Source of the DNA: Reichenbachiella ulvae
GTDB lineage: Bacteria > Bacteroidota > Bacteroidia > Cytophagales > Cyclobacteriaceae
Assembly: GCF_025833875.1 (NCBI RefSeq)
Contig: NZ_JAOYOD010000001.1
Location: 1,426,001-1,490,000 of the forward strand
Length of the DNA stretch: 64,000 nt
Reading direction: 5' to 3'
Shown: piece by piece, positions 53,869-61,758 of the stretch
Numbering within the stretch: the stretch's first letter is position 1
Layout of the letters: every line of letters begins with the position of its first letter
Position numbers and translations under genes: made by a program
Notes under the pieces: model-generated
The model's input: the letters and a program-made list of their open reading frames with translations, nothing else
What the model was told of the DNA's origin: nothing
The model's database searches: none

Positions 53869-54653
53869 TGTACGAACAAGAGAGAATTGACCACCAGACT
53901 ATCGTAGAAGTTGCCGAAAAAACAGAAGTACTCAATGTACACTCTGTCGAAACTTTCGGCACCTATGATGGCCCTGGTATCAGATACGTCCTGTTTTTGC
54001 AGGGCTGCCCTTTTAAATGCCTGTATTGCGCCAACCCAGATACAATGAGTTTCGATGGAGGAAAAAATTACCCTATCGATCAAATTGTAAAAGAATCGGT
54101 TAATATGAAGTCTTATTTCATCAACGGAGGCGGGGTGACCGTCTCCGGAGGTGAACCTTGCTGCCAGGCCAAACAGCTGATTAAACTGTTTAAAGAACTG
54201 AAAGCAAGAGGCATTCATACCGCACTGGATACCAACGGACACGTGATGAACAAATATGTAGAGGAGCTACTAGAGTATACAGATCTAGTACTGCTGGACA
54301 TCAAACACATCAACTCCTCCATGCACGAGATCGTAACGGGACGAGGCAATGAAAAATCGCTGGCCTTTGCGGATTATCTGAGAAAACACAACAAGCCCTT
54401 TTGGTTGAGATATGTACTCGTACCAGGATTGACTGACAAGCCGGAACACCTGCATCAGTTGGGGCAGTATTTTCAGGATTATGAAAGCATCGAGCAATTA
54501 GAAATTCAGCCTTACCACCAACTGGGTGTACACAAATGGGAACTACTGGGAATGGAATACCCGCTAGTTGGGACTCCTGAAAACAACCCAGGTCAATTGC
54601 TGAATGCGAAAAGCATTTTTGATCAATACTTTAAGAAGGTAGTGATCAACTAA
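53868..54653 (+). CDS. pflA: Pyruvate formate-lyase activating enzyme
   Basis: A 261-residue radical-SAM enzyme that installs the glycyl radical on PflB. The [4Fe-4S] ligands are C47, C51 and C54 in LQGCPFKCLYCANPDTM. SAM contacts follow in GGGVTVSGGEPCCQ, then ALDTNGHV and LLDIKHINSSMH. Slightly longer than E. coli PflA (246), with an N-terminal extension of about 20 residues. The ATG overlaps the pflB stop by one base. A strong terminator lies 38 bases past the stop. Confidence 0.96.
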   Translation: MYEQERIDHQTIVEVAEKTEVLNVHSVETFGTYDGPGIRYVLFLQGCPFKCLYCANPDTMSFDGGKNYPIDQIVKESVNMKSYFINGGGVTVSGGEPCCQAKQLIKLFKELKARGIHTALDTNGHVMNKYVEELLEYTDLVLLDIKHINSSMHEIVTGRGNEKSLAFADYLRKHNKPFWLRYVLVPGLTDKPEHLHQLGQYFQDYESIEQLEIQPYHQLGVHKWELLGMEYPLVGTPENNPGQLLNAKSIFDQYFKKVVIN

Positions 54654-54690
54654 ATAAGAAACTGAATTGAATACAGTATGCTAAAGTTTG

Positions 54691-54722
54691 GGCATGGAGT
54701 CGAAAGGTTCCATGCCTTTTTT
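54691..54722 (+). terminator. Rho-independent terminator of the pflBA operon
   Basis: Perfect eight-base stem GGCATGGA (54691-54698) and TCCATGCC (54709-54716) with a ten-base loop, followed by six T. Confidence 0.88.
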
Positions 54723-54897
54723 AGGACATCTCGATAATTGCTATTGAAGATTAATGCTCACTTTGAACATTCTTAAAATTAATTTTGAAATCAATCATGG
54801 CTATTGAGTAACCCAAAATCAGATGACTCTTCTTTATTGGGGTTTTCAATGGCCTTAAATCAAATACATTAAGAATTTCAGGGAGTGAAATGGTTAA

Positions 54898-55019
54898 AAA
54901 AATCATACTGTTTGAGCGCAGCGAGTTTATGATTTTTCAATGTAATGATCTGTAATTTAGTGATTTGATTTACAGCCTTGACTTTTTTGCTTCGTTTTTG
55001 GGTCAAGCCAAAAATGAAG
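54898..55019. repeat. Composite palindromic (REP-like) intergenic repeat
   Basis: The 411-base gap after pflA holds no gene. It carries two hairpins: AAAAATCATA (54898-54907) with TATGATTTTT (54928-54937) around GTTTGAGCGCAGCGAGTT, and CTTCGTTTTTGG (54990-55001) with CCAAAAATGAAG (55008-55019), 11 of 12 pairing. CTTGAC/GTCAAG offers an alternative fold. Composition and layout recall REP-type sequences of Bacteroidetes that may be moved by Y1 transposases; no such transposase is in the window. Confidence 0.55.
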
Positions 55020-55064
55020 AGCCCGCTCGGCTTGAGAGCCATTATTAATAAACAAACGCCCCTT

Positions 55065-55595
55065 TTATCTATACCTAATATGCTGGCTTTTCACCTCTTG
55101 CTTCACTTCTTGCAAGCGCTCATCGAAATTCAGAGCTTTGTCTTTGAAGTCATCGAACGACACTGCTTTCAAAAACTCCATTAACCTATCCGGATGGTCT
55201 GTAACCTTACCCGCTGCATCTACAAATTTCATTTTGCTCCACAGAATATTTTTGAGCTGTGTTTCAGCATCGTCTGTCATGAAATACTCTACGATCAATG
55301 AATTCTGATCGAACCAGATGATTCTGGAGTATAGCTTGACCCACTCTCCCATTCCAGCGGAGCGCAGATAGGAGATTTGATGATTGTACACCACCCATAT
55401 CGCATCAAAGGCCCGATAGATCTCTGAGTTTTGCATATCGTAGAGCTTGGGCACCTGATCCTCCCTGCCATTGAAGTAGTAGTCAAAATACTTGGCGTTG
55501 TTCAAATGCCGCAGCGGATCACAATCCTGAAAGCGAATGACTGAACGGGTTTTGGTGGTTTTCTCGTATTTTTTTTCTGGGTCGAATTGAAACAT
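55065..55595 (-). CDS. Hotdog-fold acyl-CoA thioesterase (4HBT-like)
   Basis: A 176-residue protein with the 4-hydroxybenzoyl-CoA thioesterase-like fold. Near the N-terminus is TRSVIRFQDCDPLRHLNNAK followed by YFDYY, which contains the catalytic-type Asp and the long hotdog helix. The strands WVVYNHQISYLRSAGMGEWV and LIVEYFMTDDAETQ follow. The substrate is unknown. It follows a DinB-family gene by one base on the same strand, probably in one transcript. Confidence 0.85.
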   Translation of the reverse strand: MFQFDPEKKYEKTTKTRSVIRFQDCDPLRHLNNAKYFDYYFNGREDQVPKLYDMQNSEIYRAFDAIWVVYNHQISYLRSAGMGEWVKLYSRIIWFDQNSLIVEYFMTDDAETQLKNILWSKMKFVDAAGKVTDHPDRLMEFLKAVSFDDFKDKALNFDERLQEVKQEVKSQHIRYR

Positions 55596-55596
55596 G

Positions 55597-56115
55597 TTAT
55601 AGGTATCGTACTTTGATGATATTCATATGATGAGCCATATGGCCCGCGAGTATATACACGATTGCTCTACACGAAGTTGCGTGTCCACTGGCTTTTCCTA
55701 TCTTCTTCAACTGATCCTCGGTAAAGTTCTGGATCATACTCATGTTAGCATTTCTGACTTGAATAAACTCGGTGATCAAGTCCTGACCACTATTGGCCTC
55801 ATCGTCAGCCCCTGCGATATAGTCATCCTGCTCAAAGCCCGGCAATGGAGTCTGCTCACCTCTGGCAATGCACATGGCACGATAGCCAAATACCCGCTCA
55901 GTATCAATCACATGACGCAGCATCTGCTTGAGTGTCCATTTGCCCTCTTCATAAGCATAGCTCCACTCCTCCTTGTCTAACTTTTCATAGAGATCTACCC
56001 ATTCATCTCTTTGATTTTTAAGCAATTCTAGGATATCCGAGGCATCAATCACATGATCGATGTAGCCTTGATAGAATAGGCCGTACTCTCCTTCTTCTGG
56101 TTTAGATATGGTCAT
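55597..56115 (-). CDS. DinB family protein
   Basis: A 172-residue four-helix-bundle protein of the DinB/YfiT type. The three metal-binding His positions are in KQMLRHVIDTERVFGYRAM near 63 and ILAGHMAHHMNIIKVRYL near 160; the N-terminal YEEGKWTLKQ is typical. Members are metal-dependent transferases or hydrolases using small thiols in some bacteria; function here is unknown. Followed by a thioesterase gene one base on. Confidence 0.88.
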   Translation of the reverse strand: MTISKPEEGEYGLFYQGYIDHVIDASDILELLKNQRDEWVDLYEKLDKEEWSYAYEEGKWTLKQMLRHVIDTERVFGYRAMCIARGEQTPLPGFEQDDYIAGADDEANSGQDLITEFIQVRNANMSMIQNFTEDQLKKIGKASGHATSCRAIVYILAGHMAHHMNIIKVRYL

Positions 56116-56131
56116 AATTATATTCTTTATG

Positions 56132-56163
56132 AACTTTCAACTTTTCACTTTCAACTTTCTAAC
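56132..56163. repeat. Short period-7 repeat (ACTTTCA units)
   Basis: Four heptads in register from 56133: ACTTTCA, ACTTTTC, ACTTTCA, ACTTTCT. It fills most of the short gap between the DinB gene start and the gamma carbonic anhydrase stop. Unit differs from the TCTNNNN arrays, but the period is the same. Confidence 0.6.
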
Positions 56164-56679
56164 TCACGATTCTTTATACCAACTCGAATACTTGAGGTAA
56201 TTTCCCGCTATGCGTTGAATCTCAGCGGTTCCTTTGTCTCCGATATCTTTGACTTTTCGAGCCGGATTACCCACATAGACCGAGCCGGGTTCTACGATAG
56301 TATTTTCCAGGACCACAGCCCCAGCGCCTATGATCGACCCACTGCCAATTACCGCATGATCCATCACAATGGCCCCCATTCCGATGAGCACATTATCCTC
56401 CAGGGTACAACCATGTACAATGGCATTGTGACCAATAGATACATGATTGCCTATCACGGTGGGTGCTTTCTGGTAAGTACAATGGATCATGGCATTGTCC
56501 TGAACATTGGAGTTGTGGCCAATGGTGATAGAATGTACGTCTCCACGCAGCACAGCATTGTACCATATGCTACAGTTGTCCCCCATGGTCACATCGCCGA
56601 TGACCACTGCAGTTTCTGCAAACCAACAATCCTTACCATATGCCGGCGTTTTCCCCAACAATTCTCTAATCAATGCCAT
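56164..56679 (-). CDS. Gamma-class carbonic anhydrase family protein
   Basis: A 171-residue left-handed beta-helix protein with hexapeptide repeats. The zinc-site His residues are at 66, 84 and 89 (QDNAMIHC, SIGHNAIVHGC), with the last two five apart as in Cam and PaaY/YrdA proteins. AVLRGDVHSITIG near 42 carries the conserved Arg and Asp. Acts in the cytosol as a trimer. Whether it hydrates CO2 cannot be told, since the Cam proton-shuttle loop is absent. Confidence 0.92.
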   Translation of the reverse strand: MALIRELLGKTPAYGKDCWFAETAVVIGDVTMGDNCSIWYNAVLRGDVHSITIGHNSNVQDNAMIHCTYQKAPTVIGNHVSIGHNAIVHGCTLEDNVLIGMGAIVMDHAVIGSGSIIGAGAVVLENTIVEPGSVYVGNPARKVKDIGDKGTAEIQRIAGNYLKYSSWYKES

Positions 56680-56709
56680 TCCTTTTTTCGATTTGTGTTC
56701 TTAACAAAT

Positions 56710-57372
56710 CTATCTCTTCGATCCCTCGAAAGCAAGCTGAACAGAAGGACTTGTTCTCACGCCCTCCTTTAGTAGCTCATCGTCAATCGGTTGAGCATAT
56801 ATCGGCTGAAGCGGCAATTGACCCGCCCAAATATCCAATTCATAGTCCTCCTTGTCATCCACAGGATCTCCGGTTCTCACTTTGGCAGATGCACTTTCAA
56901 TCGTGATTTCCAACACAGAAGTGATATCCAACTCCTTTTGGTTCGGCTGACGCACCTCGTCCCAGCGACCTTTCAAGAAGTTTTCTGTGATTAAGCGAAG
57001 TGCATCATTTTTGTCTTCATCCTTTGTAATAGGCCGAGCCGAACCATAGATGATGGCCGATCGATAGTTGACCGAATGATGAAAGGCTGATCTCGCCAAC
57101 ACCAATGCATCGAGATGAGTCACACAAAAACAAATAGGAATCCCCTTTTGGGCCTCCAGCATGGTTCGGCTCTTCACAGATCCATGTACATAGATTTTCT
57201 CACCATGTCGAGCATAAGCTGTCGGGATCATAAAAGGCTGTCCATTCATCACAAAACTGATATGACAAAGGAAACCAGCATCTAGTATCTCGTTTATGAC
57301 TGATTTGTCATAGACCGCTCTTTTCGCCCCGCGTACTACTTTGTTTTTCTCTTCTATAGGATATGTTGACAT
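56710..57372 (-). CDS. Pyridoxamine 5'-phosphate oxidase-fold flavoprotein
   Basis: A 220-residue split-barrel protein (FMN-binding, PNPOx-like, NimA-related). Family features are HISFVMNGQPFMIPTAYARH near 40, IYVHGSVKSRTM near 62 and FHHSVNYRSAIIYGSARPIT near 96. The ATG at 57372 begins MSTYPIEEKNKVVRGAKRAV, the normal N-terminus, while an upstream start would add 17 unlikely residues. It is divergent from a MocR-type regulator with an 86-base gap containing repeated GTCCAGT motifs, so it is probably that regulator's target. Confidence 0.88.
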   Translation of the reverse strand: MSTYPIEEKNKVVRGAKRAVYDKSVINEILDAGFLCHISFVMNGQPFMIPTAYARHGEKIYVHGSVKSRTMLEAQKGIPICFCVTHLDALVLARSAFHHSVNYRSAIIYGSARPITKDEDKNDALRLITENFLKGRWDEVRQPNQKELDITSVLEITIESASAKVRTGDPVDDKEDYELDIWAGQLPLQPIYAQPIDDELLKEGVRTSPSVQLAFEGSKR

Positions 57373-57410
57373 TTCATTTTTGTTTGATTCGGATGTAAAA
57401 GTATGGCGCC

Positions 57411-57457
57411 ACTGGATTATCATTGTAGTCCAGTTTGAAACAACTAAAGGGTCCAGT
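57411..57457. promoter_or_regulatory. Putative operator of the MocR-type regulator
   Basis: In the gap between the divergent genes, GTCCAGT occurs twice in direct orientation (57428-57434 and 57451-57457, 23 bases apart, about two helical turns). The first copy also forms an inverted repeat with ACTGGA at 57411-57416. Direct plus inverted repeats are the usual operator design of MocR/PdxR regulators. Confidence 0.5.
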
Positions 57458-57458
57458 C

Positions 57459-58898
57459 ATGATACCATGGAAAAACATTATCGTTTTTGACTCAGCTTCC
57501 AAAAGAGCCAACTATTTGCAGTTAGCAGATAGCATCATTTCAGAGGTGATGCAAGGACGAATAGCAGCCGGGTCTCAACTACCCGGTAGTCGTCAGATGG
57601 CAGAGCTACTCAGCATCAACCGCAAAACGGTACAATCGGCCTATGACGAACTACTGGCTCAAGGTTGGATCAGCATTGAGGCTTACAAAGGCACCTTCAT
57701 CAAAGAGGAATTACCTTTTACACAAGCAAAGAAACTGGCTGACGTTCGGGTATTCACCAAGCCCAAAGTCTCTATTCAAAAATCTAAAGGGCATCAAATC
57801 ACCGAAGGAACACCCGACTATAGGGTGGCTCCCATTCCTGATCTTTACAAAACCGCGCGTTCCCTGTCTTCGGGCAACCTGAGTGGTTCGATACTCACTG
57901 GAAACCATTTTGCAGGTGAACCACATCTCAGGACTACCTTGTGCAGCTACCTTCATGAAACGAGAGCCCTATCCCCATCGCCTGATCAGATGATGGTCAC
58001 CAGAGGGAGTCAAATGTCCATTTATCTGGCGCTATCTGCCATTCTTGCACCCGGAGACACCGTGATCGTCGGCCGACTCAATTATGATACGGCCAATCGT
58101 ACCATCCTTCATCTCGGTGGTAAACTCGAAAAGGTAGACCTAAACCAACATGGCTTAGATATCAATCAAATAGAGGAAAAAGTCAAAACTGCCAAGATCA
58201 AGGCGGTTTACCTGAGTCCTCACCACCACTATCCTACCACAGTGACCATGCCAGTTGCCGAAAGGCTAAGACTTCTCAAACTGGCCCATCAATATCAGTT
58301 TTATATCCTGGAGGATGACTATGACTATGATTATCACTACAAAGGATCGCCTATCCTACCCATGGCAAGTCTGGATCAGGCTGATCAGGTCATCTATATC
58401 GGTAGTTTTAGCAAGATATTGGCACCCTCCATCCGTATGGGCTACATGTATGCGCACCAATCGATCATAGACCAATGCATACTGACCCGACAATTGATTG
58501 ATCGTAGAGGGGATCCGCTGCTGGAGCGGGCGTTATCTATGATGATAGAGGAAAACGAAATCCAGCGATCCATCAAAAAAGCCGTGAGGATTTATAAACA
58601 AAGGAGAGATCTAATGGATCGACTGCTCCAACAGCATTTTGGTTCGAAAGTAAACTACGAGGTACCAGATGGTGGCATGGCGATTTGGACAACATTCGAA
58701 GGAGTGGAAATCAGTACCTTAAAGGAAGTTGCAAAAGAATATGATCTATACCTGGACATTGATACCTATGAGGACGTTCATAGTTGTCGATTAGGGTTTG
58801 CCTCGATGAATGAAGCTGAAATGATACAAAACTTTGAATTGCTCCATCGAGCTGTTGAAAAAACAGGTCTAAAAAATAGTAAATCTATCAACAGATAA
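57459..58898 (+). CDS. MocR/PdxR-type GntR regulator with aminotransferase domain
   Basis: A 479-residue fusion. A GntR winged helix spans about 5-75 (LADSIISEVMQGRIAAGSQL, GSRQMAELLSINRKTVQSAY). A fold-type I aminotransferase domain from about 105 to the end holds LEDDYDYDYHYKG for PLP and the lysine in IYIGSFSKILAPSIRMGYM. Such proteins sense PLP or amino compounds and do not usually transaminate. The ATG at 57459 is preferred to a TTG at 57435. It likely controls the divergent PNPOx-like gene and itself. Confidence 0.92.
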   Translation: MIPWKNIIVFDSASKRANYLQLADSIISEVMQGRIAAGSQLPGSRQMAELLSINRKTVQSAYDELLAQGWISIEAYKGTFIKEELPFTQAKKLADVRVFTKPKVSIQKSKGHQITEGTPDYRVAPIPDLYKTARSLSSGNLSGSILTGNHFAGEPHLRTTLCSYLHETRALSPSPDQMMVTRGSQMSIYLALSAILAPGDTVIVGRLNYDTANRTILHLGGKLEKVDLNQHGLDINQIEEKVKTAKIKAVYLSPHHHYPTTVTMPVAERLRLLKLAHQYQFYILEDDYDYDYHYKGSPILPMASLDQADQVIYIGSFSKILAPSIRMGYMYAHQSIIDQCILTRQLIDRRGDPLLERALSMMIEENEIQRSIKKAVRIYKQRRDLMDRLLQQHFGSKVNYEVPDGGMAIWTTFEGVEISTLKEVAKEYDLYLDIDTYEDVHSCRLGFASMNEAEMIQNFELLHRAVEKTGLKNSKSINR

Positions 58899-58966
58899 AA
58901 ACAAGATTAACTATCTTGGATGCTAATAAAACTTTAATCTAACTCGTTAATCCATCTGAAATATTC

Positions 58967-60079
58967 ATGCAAGTAGAGCAAAGTAAGTGGTCTCTAAATC
59001 TGGGCTGGGAACAGCTATCCAATCATCAATTGCGTGAAAAAGCTCAACTCGTTTTAGCATTTGGAAATGAGAATGTAATAAAGGATGAAAAACGATTTGA
59101 AGAAATAAAGGAGCAATATCCAAAAGCGGAAATCATTACATGCTGCACGGATGGTGAAATATTGAATGAACTCATTCTTAATGATGGCATAACTCTTTCG
59201 GCCATATATTTTAAGCACACACAGATTCAGACCCTTTGTATTCCTGTTTCAAAAGTAAAGGACAGTTTTGATGCTGGCACACACTTATCTGCAGATCTGG
59301 AAAAGGACCACATCAATAGTCTATTGATATTCGGGGACAGTCAGGCACTGGTTGCCTCCGATCTTCTGATGGGTATAGGCATCAATTTAGCCAGTCACGT
59401 TCCTATCCTGGGTGGTCTATCCACTAGCCACACCGGACTCAACTCCATCCCAAAGCATGGGACAGTAATTGGAGTCGGATTCAGCGGAGACAAACTAAAG
59501 GTTGGCCACAGTGTAGACCAGGGCTGGACCACCCTGGGTGCAGAAAAAACCATCACCAAGGCTGTCGATCAACGAGTGTATGAGATTGACGACAAAGCCT
59601 GCATTCATTTTTATGAGCAATATCTGGCGGGGATCGTTTCAGATGTCAAATCAAGGGTAATTGAATACCCCTTAGGCATTAAAAACATCGAAAACTCACG
59701 ACTGGTAAGATCGATGCTGGAAATCCACGACGATGGTTCTATCACCTTTGCAGGGAGTTTCAGAAATGGAGACCAGGTTAGAATGATGAAATCCAGCACA
59801 CACAAGCTTCTGCTCTCATCCGAACTGGCAGCTGAAGAAAGTATTAAATCATTAGGAAATACACCTGAATTCGTTTTGCAGTTCAACTGTGTGGGACGGA
59901 GACAAGTATTAAAAGATTGGCTTAGTGAGGAACAAGAATATATTAATTCAAAATTTGAAAAGAGCACTCCAATGATGGGCTTTTACAGTCATGGAGAAAT
60001 AGCTCCTTTGAAAGCAAAATCGAACAGCGAACTGCACAACCAAAGTGTGGTTTTCAACACCTTCTGTGAAACTGAATGA
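58967..60079 (+). CDS. FIST-domain sensory protein
   Basis: A 370-residue soluble protein with FIST N (about 25-220; KAEIITCCTDGEILNELILN, then LLIFGDSQALVASDLLMGIG) and FIST C (about 220-360; RVYEIDDKACIHFYEQYLAG, ending MMGFYSHGEIAPLKAKSNSE) domains. FIST domains are proposed to bind small ligands such as amino acids and occur in signal proteins. Its last four bases (ATGA) overlap the start of a histidine kinase gene, so the sensory input and the kinase are separate chains made together. Confidence 0.9.
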   Translation: MQVEQSKWSLNLGWEQLSNHQLREKAQLVLAFGNENVIKDEKRFEEIKEQYPKAEIITCCTDGEILNELILNDGITLSAIYFKHTQIQTLCIPVSKVKDSFDAGTHLSADLEKDHINSLLIFGDSQALVASDLLMGIGINLASHVPILGGLSTSHTGLNSIPKHGTVIGVGFSGDKLKVGHSVDQGWTTLGAEKTITKAVDQRVYEIDDKACIHFYEQYLAGIVSDVKSRVIEYPLGIKNIENSRLVRSMLEIHDDGSITFAGSFRNGDQVRMMKSSTHKLLLSSELAAEESIKSLGNTPEFVLQFNCVGRRQVLKDWLSEEQEYINSKFEKSTPMMGFYSHGEIAPLKAKSNSELHNQSVVFNTFCETE

Positions 60080-60957
60080 GCGAGAATATCTACAACGATC
60101 TACTTCAAAAACAAATAAATAAATATACCAAAGGCAAGTCTATCCCTGAGGAATGGAAACCCCTATTTGAGAGCATCAATGACAGTTATAACAACTATGA
60201 AAAAGAACTGGAATTGATCGAAAGGGTGATGAACGTAAGTTCGGAAGAGTTGCTGGATGCCAATCAGGAGTTGAAAAAGATCAATGAAGAAATGGATCGC
60301 TTTGTCTATAGCACCTCTCACGATCTGAGAGCTCCTCTCCTCTCTATTTTAGGTCTACTCAATATTATTGAGAAAGAAAACAAACAATATGACATACAAG
60401 GCTATCTGAAGCTTTTAAGAGACAGCACAGTTAATCTAGATAAATTCATCAGTGATATCATTGACTACTCCAGAAACTCTCGTCTAGAAGTAGAAAAAAC
60501 CCAAGTAGACATAGGAGAAATCATCAATGAATCCTTCAAGCACCTGAATTACCTACCAGGCTGCTCCACGCTCCTAAAATTGGTCAATATCGATGCTAAA
60601 GAGAAGTTTTACAGCGACCAGAGGCGTTTGGTTATTATCTTTAACAACCTCATATCAAACGCTATTAAATATCAGAATCCAGATTTGACGGATAGCTACA
60701 TCAACATAGAGGCCGAGATTGATGTTAAGGAAATGAAACTGGAAATATCCGACAATGGGATAGGAATTGAGGAAAGTTATCTCCAAAAGATTTTTGACAT
60801 GTTCTATCGAGCCAGTCCAGACTCAAAAGGTTCAGGCTTGGGCTTGTACATTGTGAAGGAGGCCATTCAGAAACTCAATGGGAGCATTGCAGTAGAGTCT
60901 ACCTTAGGCATGGGAACTAAGTTTAGTGTGGTTATCCCCAACATTGAACGACATTAA
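60076..60957 (+). CDS. Sensor histidine kinase partnered with the FIST protein
   Basis: A 293-residue kinase with no membrane helix and no PAS domain. An N-terminal helical region (about 1-75) may dock the FIST protein. HisKA has His in FVYSTSHDLRAPLLSILGLL near 86. The ATPase domain has IFNNLISNAIKYQNPD, ISDNGIGIEE and GSGLGLYIVKEAIQKLNG. It overlaps the FIST gene by four bases. No response regulator is next to it. Confidence 0.92.
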   Translation: MSENIYNDLLQKQINKYTKGKSIPEEWKPLFESINDSYNNYEKELELIERVMNVSSEELLDANQELKKINEEMDRFVYSTSHDLRAPLLSILGLLNIIEKENKQYDIQGYLKLLRDSTVNLDKFISDIIDYSRNSRLEVEKTQVDIGEIINESFKHLNYLPGCSTLLKLVNIDAKEKFYSDQRRLVIIFNNLISNAIKYQNPDLTDSYINIEAEIDVKEMKLEISDNGIGIEESYLQKIFDMFYRASPDSKGSGLGLYIVKEAIQKLNGSIAVESTLGMGTKFSVVIPNIERH

Positions 60958-61039
60958 GCTAAGTAAATCGCCTAATTATTTAATATAACCCATAGTTGGT
61001 ATGGTTTTGTATGCTACTCTATGTAAAGCAGCATACAAA

Positions 61040-61180
61040 ATGGAATCTCTAGAAATATTTGCGATTGGCTGGGCAATTATTGCACTGATCATATTTGGTC
61101 TACAGGCAAGTCAGGCACAATCAGATAACAAAAAGCACGAAGAGCAATGGGATGTAAAATCACCAAATCAGAAGAATTGA
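61040..61180 (+). CDS. 46-residue single-pass membrane protein
   Basis: An open frame from ATG 61040 to TGA 61178-61180. The product starts MESLEIFAIGWAIIALIIFG, one hydrophobic helix (about 6-21), then a polar tail with HEEQWDVKSP. Composition and layout fit a genuine small membrane protein, but no family is known to me. It is convergent with the CBS-domain gene, three bases between stops. Confidence 0.45.
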   Translation: MESLEIFAIGWAIIALIIFGLQASQAQSDNKKHEEQWDVKSPNQKN

Positions 61181-61182
61181 GT

Positions 61183-61650
61183 CTAATGCCAATTCTCCGT
61201 TTTCAGATTTTGCACCGCCCTCATGACATCTTTCTGACTGATCTGGCCTATCAACCTTCCATGGTCATCTAATACCGGAAAACGTCTTATTTTCATTTCT
61301 AAAAACATCCTTGCTGCTTCAAAAACATTCATTTCCGGATGAATTCTAACCACATTGGTCGCCATGTGATCTTTTACTTTTCCGCACATCGAAGGTAAAT
61401 TGTGGTATTTTCCTTTGACGACCTCCTTGAGGCAATCACCCTCAGAGATGACCCCTACCAATTCGCCCATTGAATTGACCACTGGGGCACCAGATATTCG
61501 ATGAGTAAGTAATTCTTGAACCACTTCCATGATCGATTGGTCTGGATGAAAAGTGATTAAATGCGTGGACATGTAGTCCTTGACCGAGATTCTTTGAGTT
61601 TCGATGACAACAGGTTTCTCCTCTTGAACACCTCTGTAGCTTTTTACCAT
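61183..61650 (-). CDS. CBS-domain pair protein
   Basis: A 155-residue protein made of two CBS domains at about 24-82 (VKDYMSTHLITFHPDQSIME, GAPVVNSMGELVGVISEGDC) and 92-150 (VKDHMATNVVRIHPEMNVFE, RRFPVLDDHGRLIGQISQKD). A Bateman module like this binds adenine nucleotides and regulates another protein. Standing alone, its target is unknown. Convergent with a small membrane-protein ORF. Confidence 0.92.
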   Translation of the reverse strand: MVKSYRGVQEEKPVVIETQRISVKDYMSTHLITFHPDQSIMEVVQELLTHRISGAPVVNSMGELVGVISEGDCLKEVVKGKYHNLPSMCGKVKDHMATNVVRIHPEMNVFEAARMFLEMKIRRFPVLDDHGRLIGQISQKDVMRAVQNLKTENWH

Positions 61651-61758
61651 GACATTGAGATTTTGGGTGAACTTATAAGATAGCCAATAACGGTCTAAAT
61701 GTCAAGTAGATAACGATTTAATAATCGTCTCCCCACTGCTCATGTCAATTAAATAATC

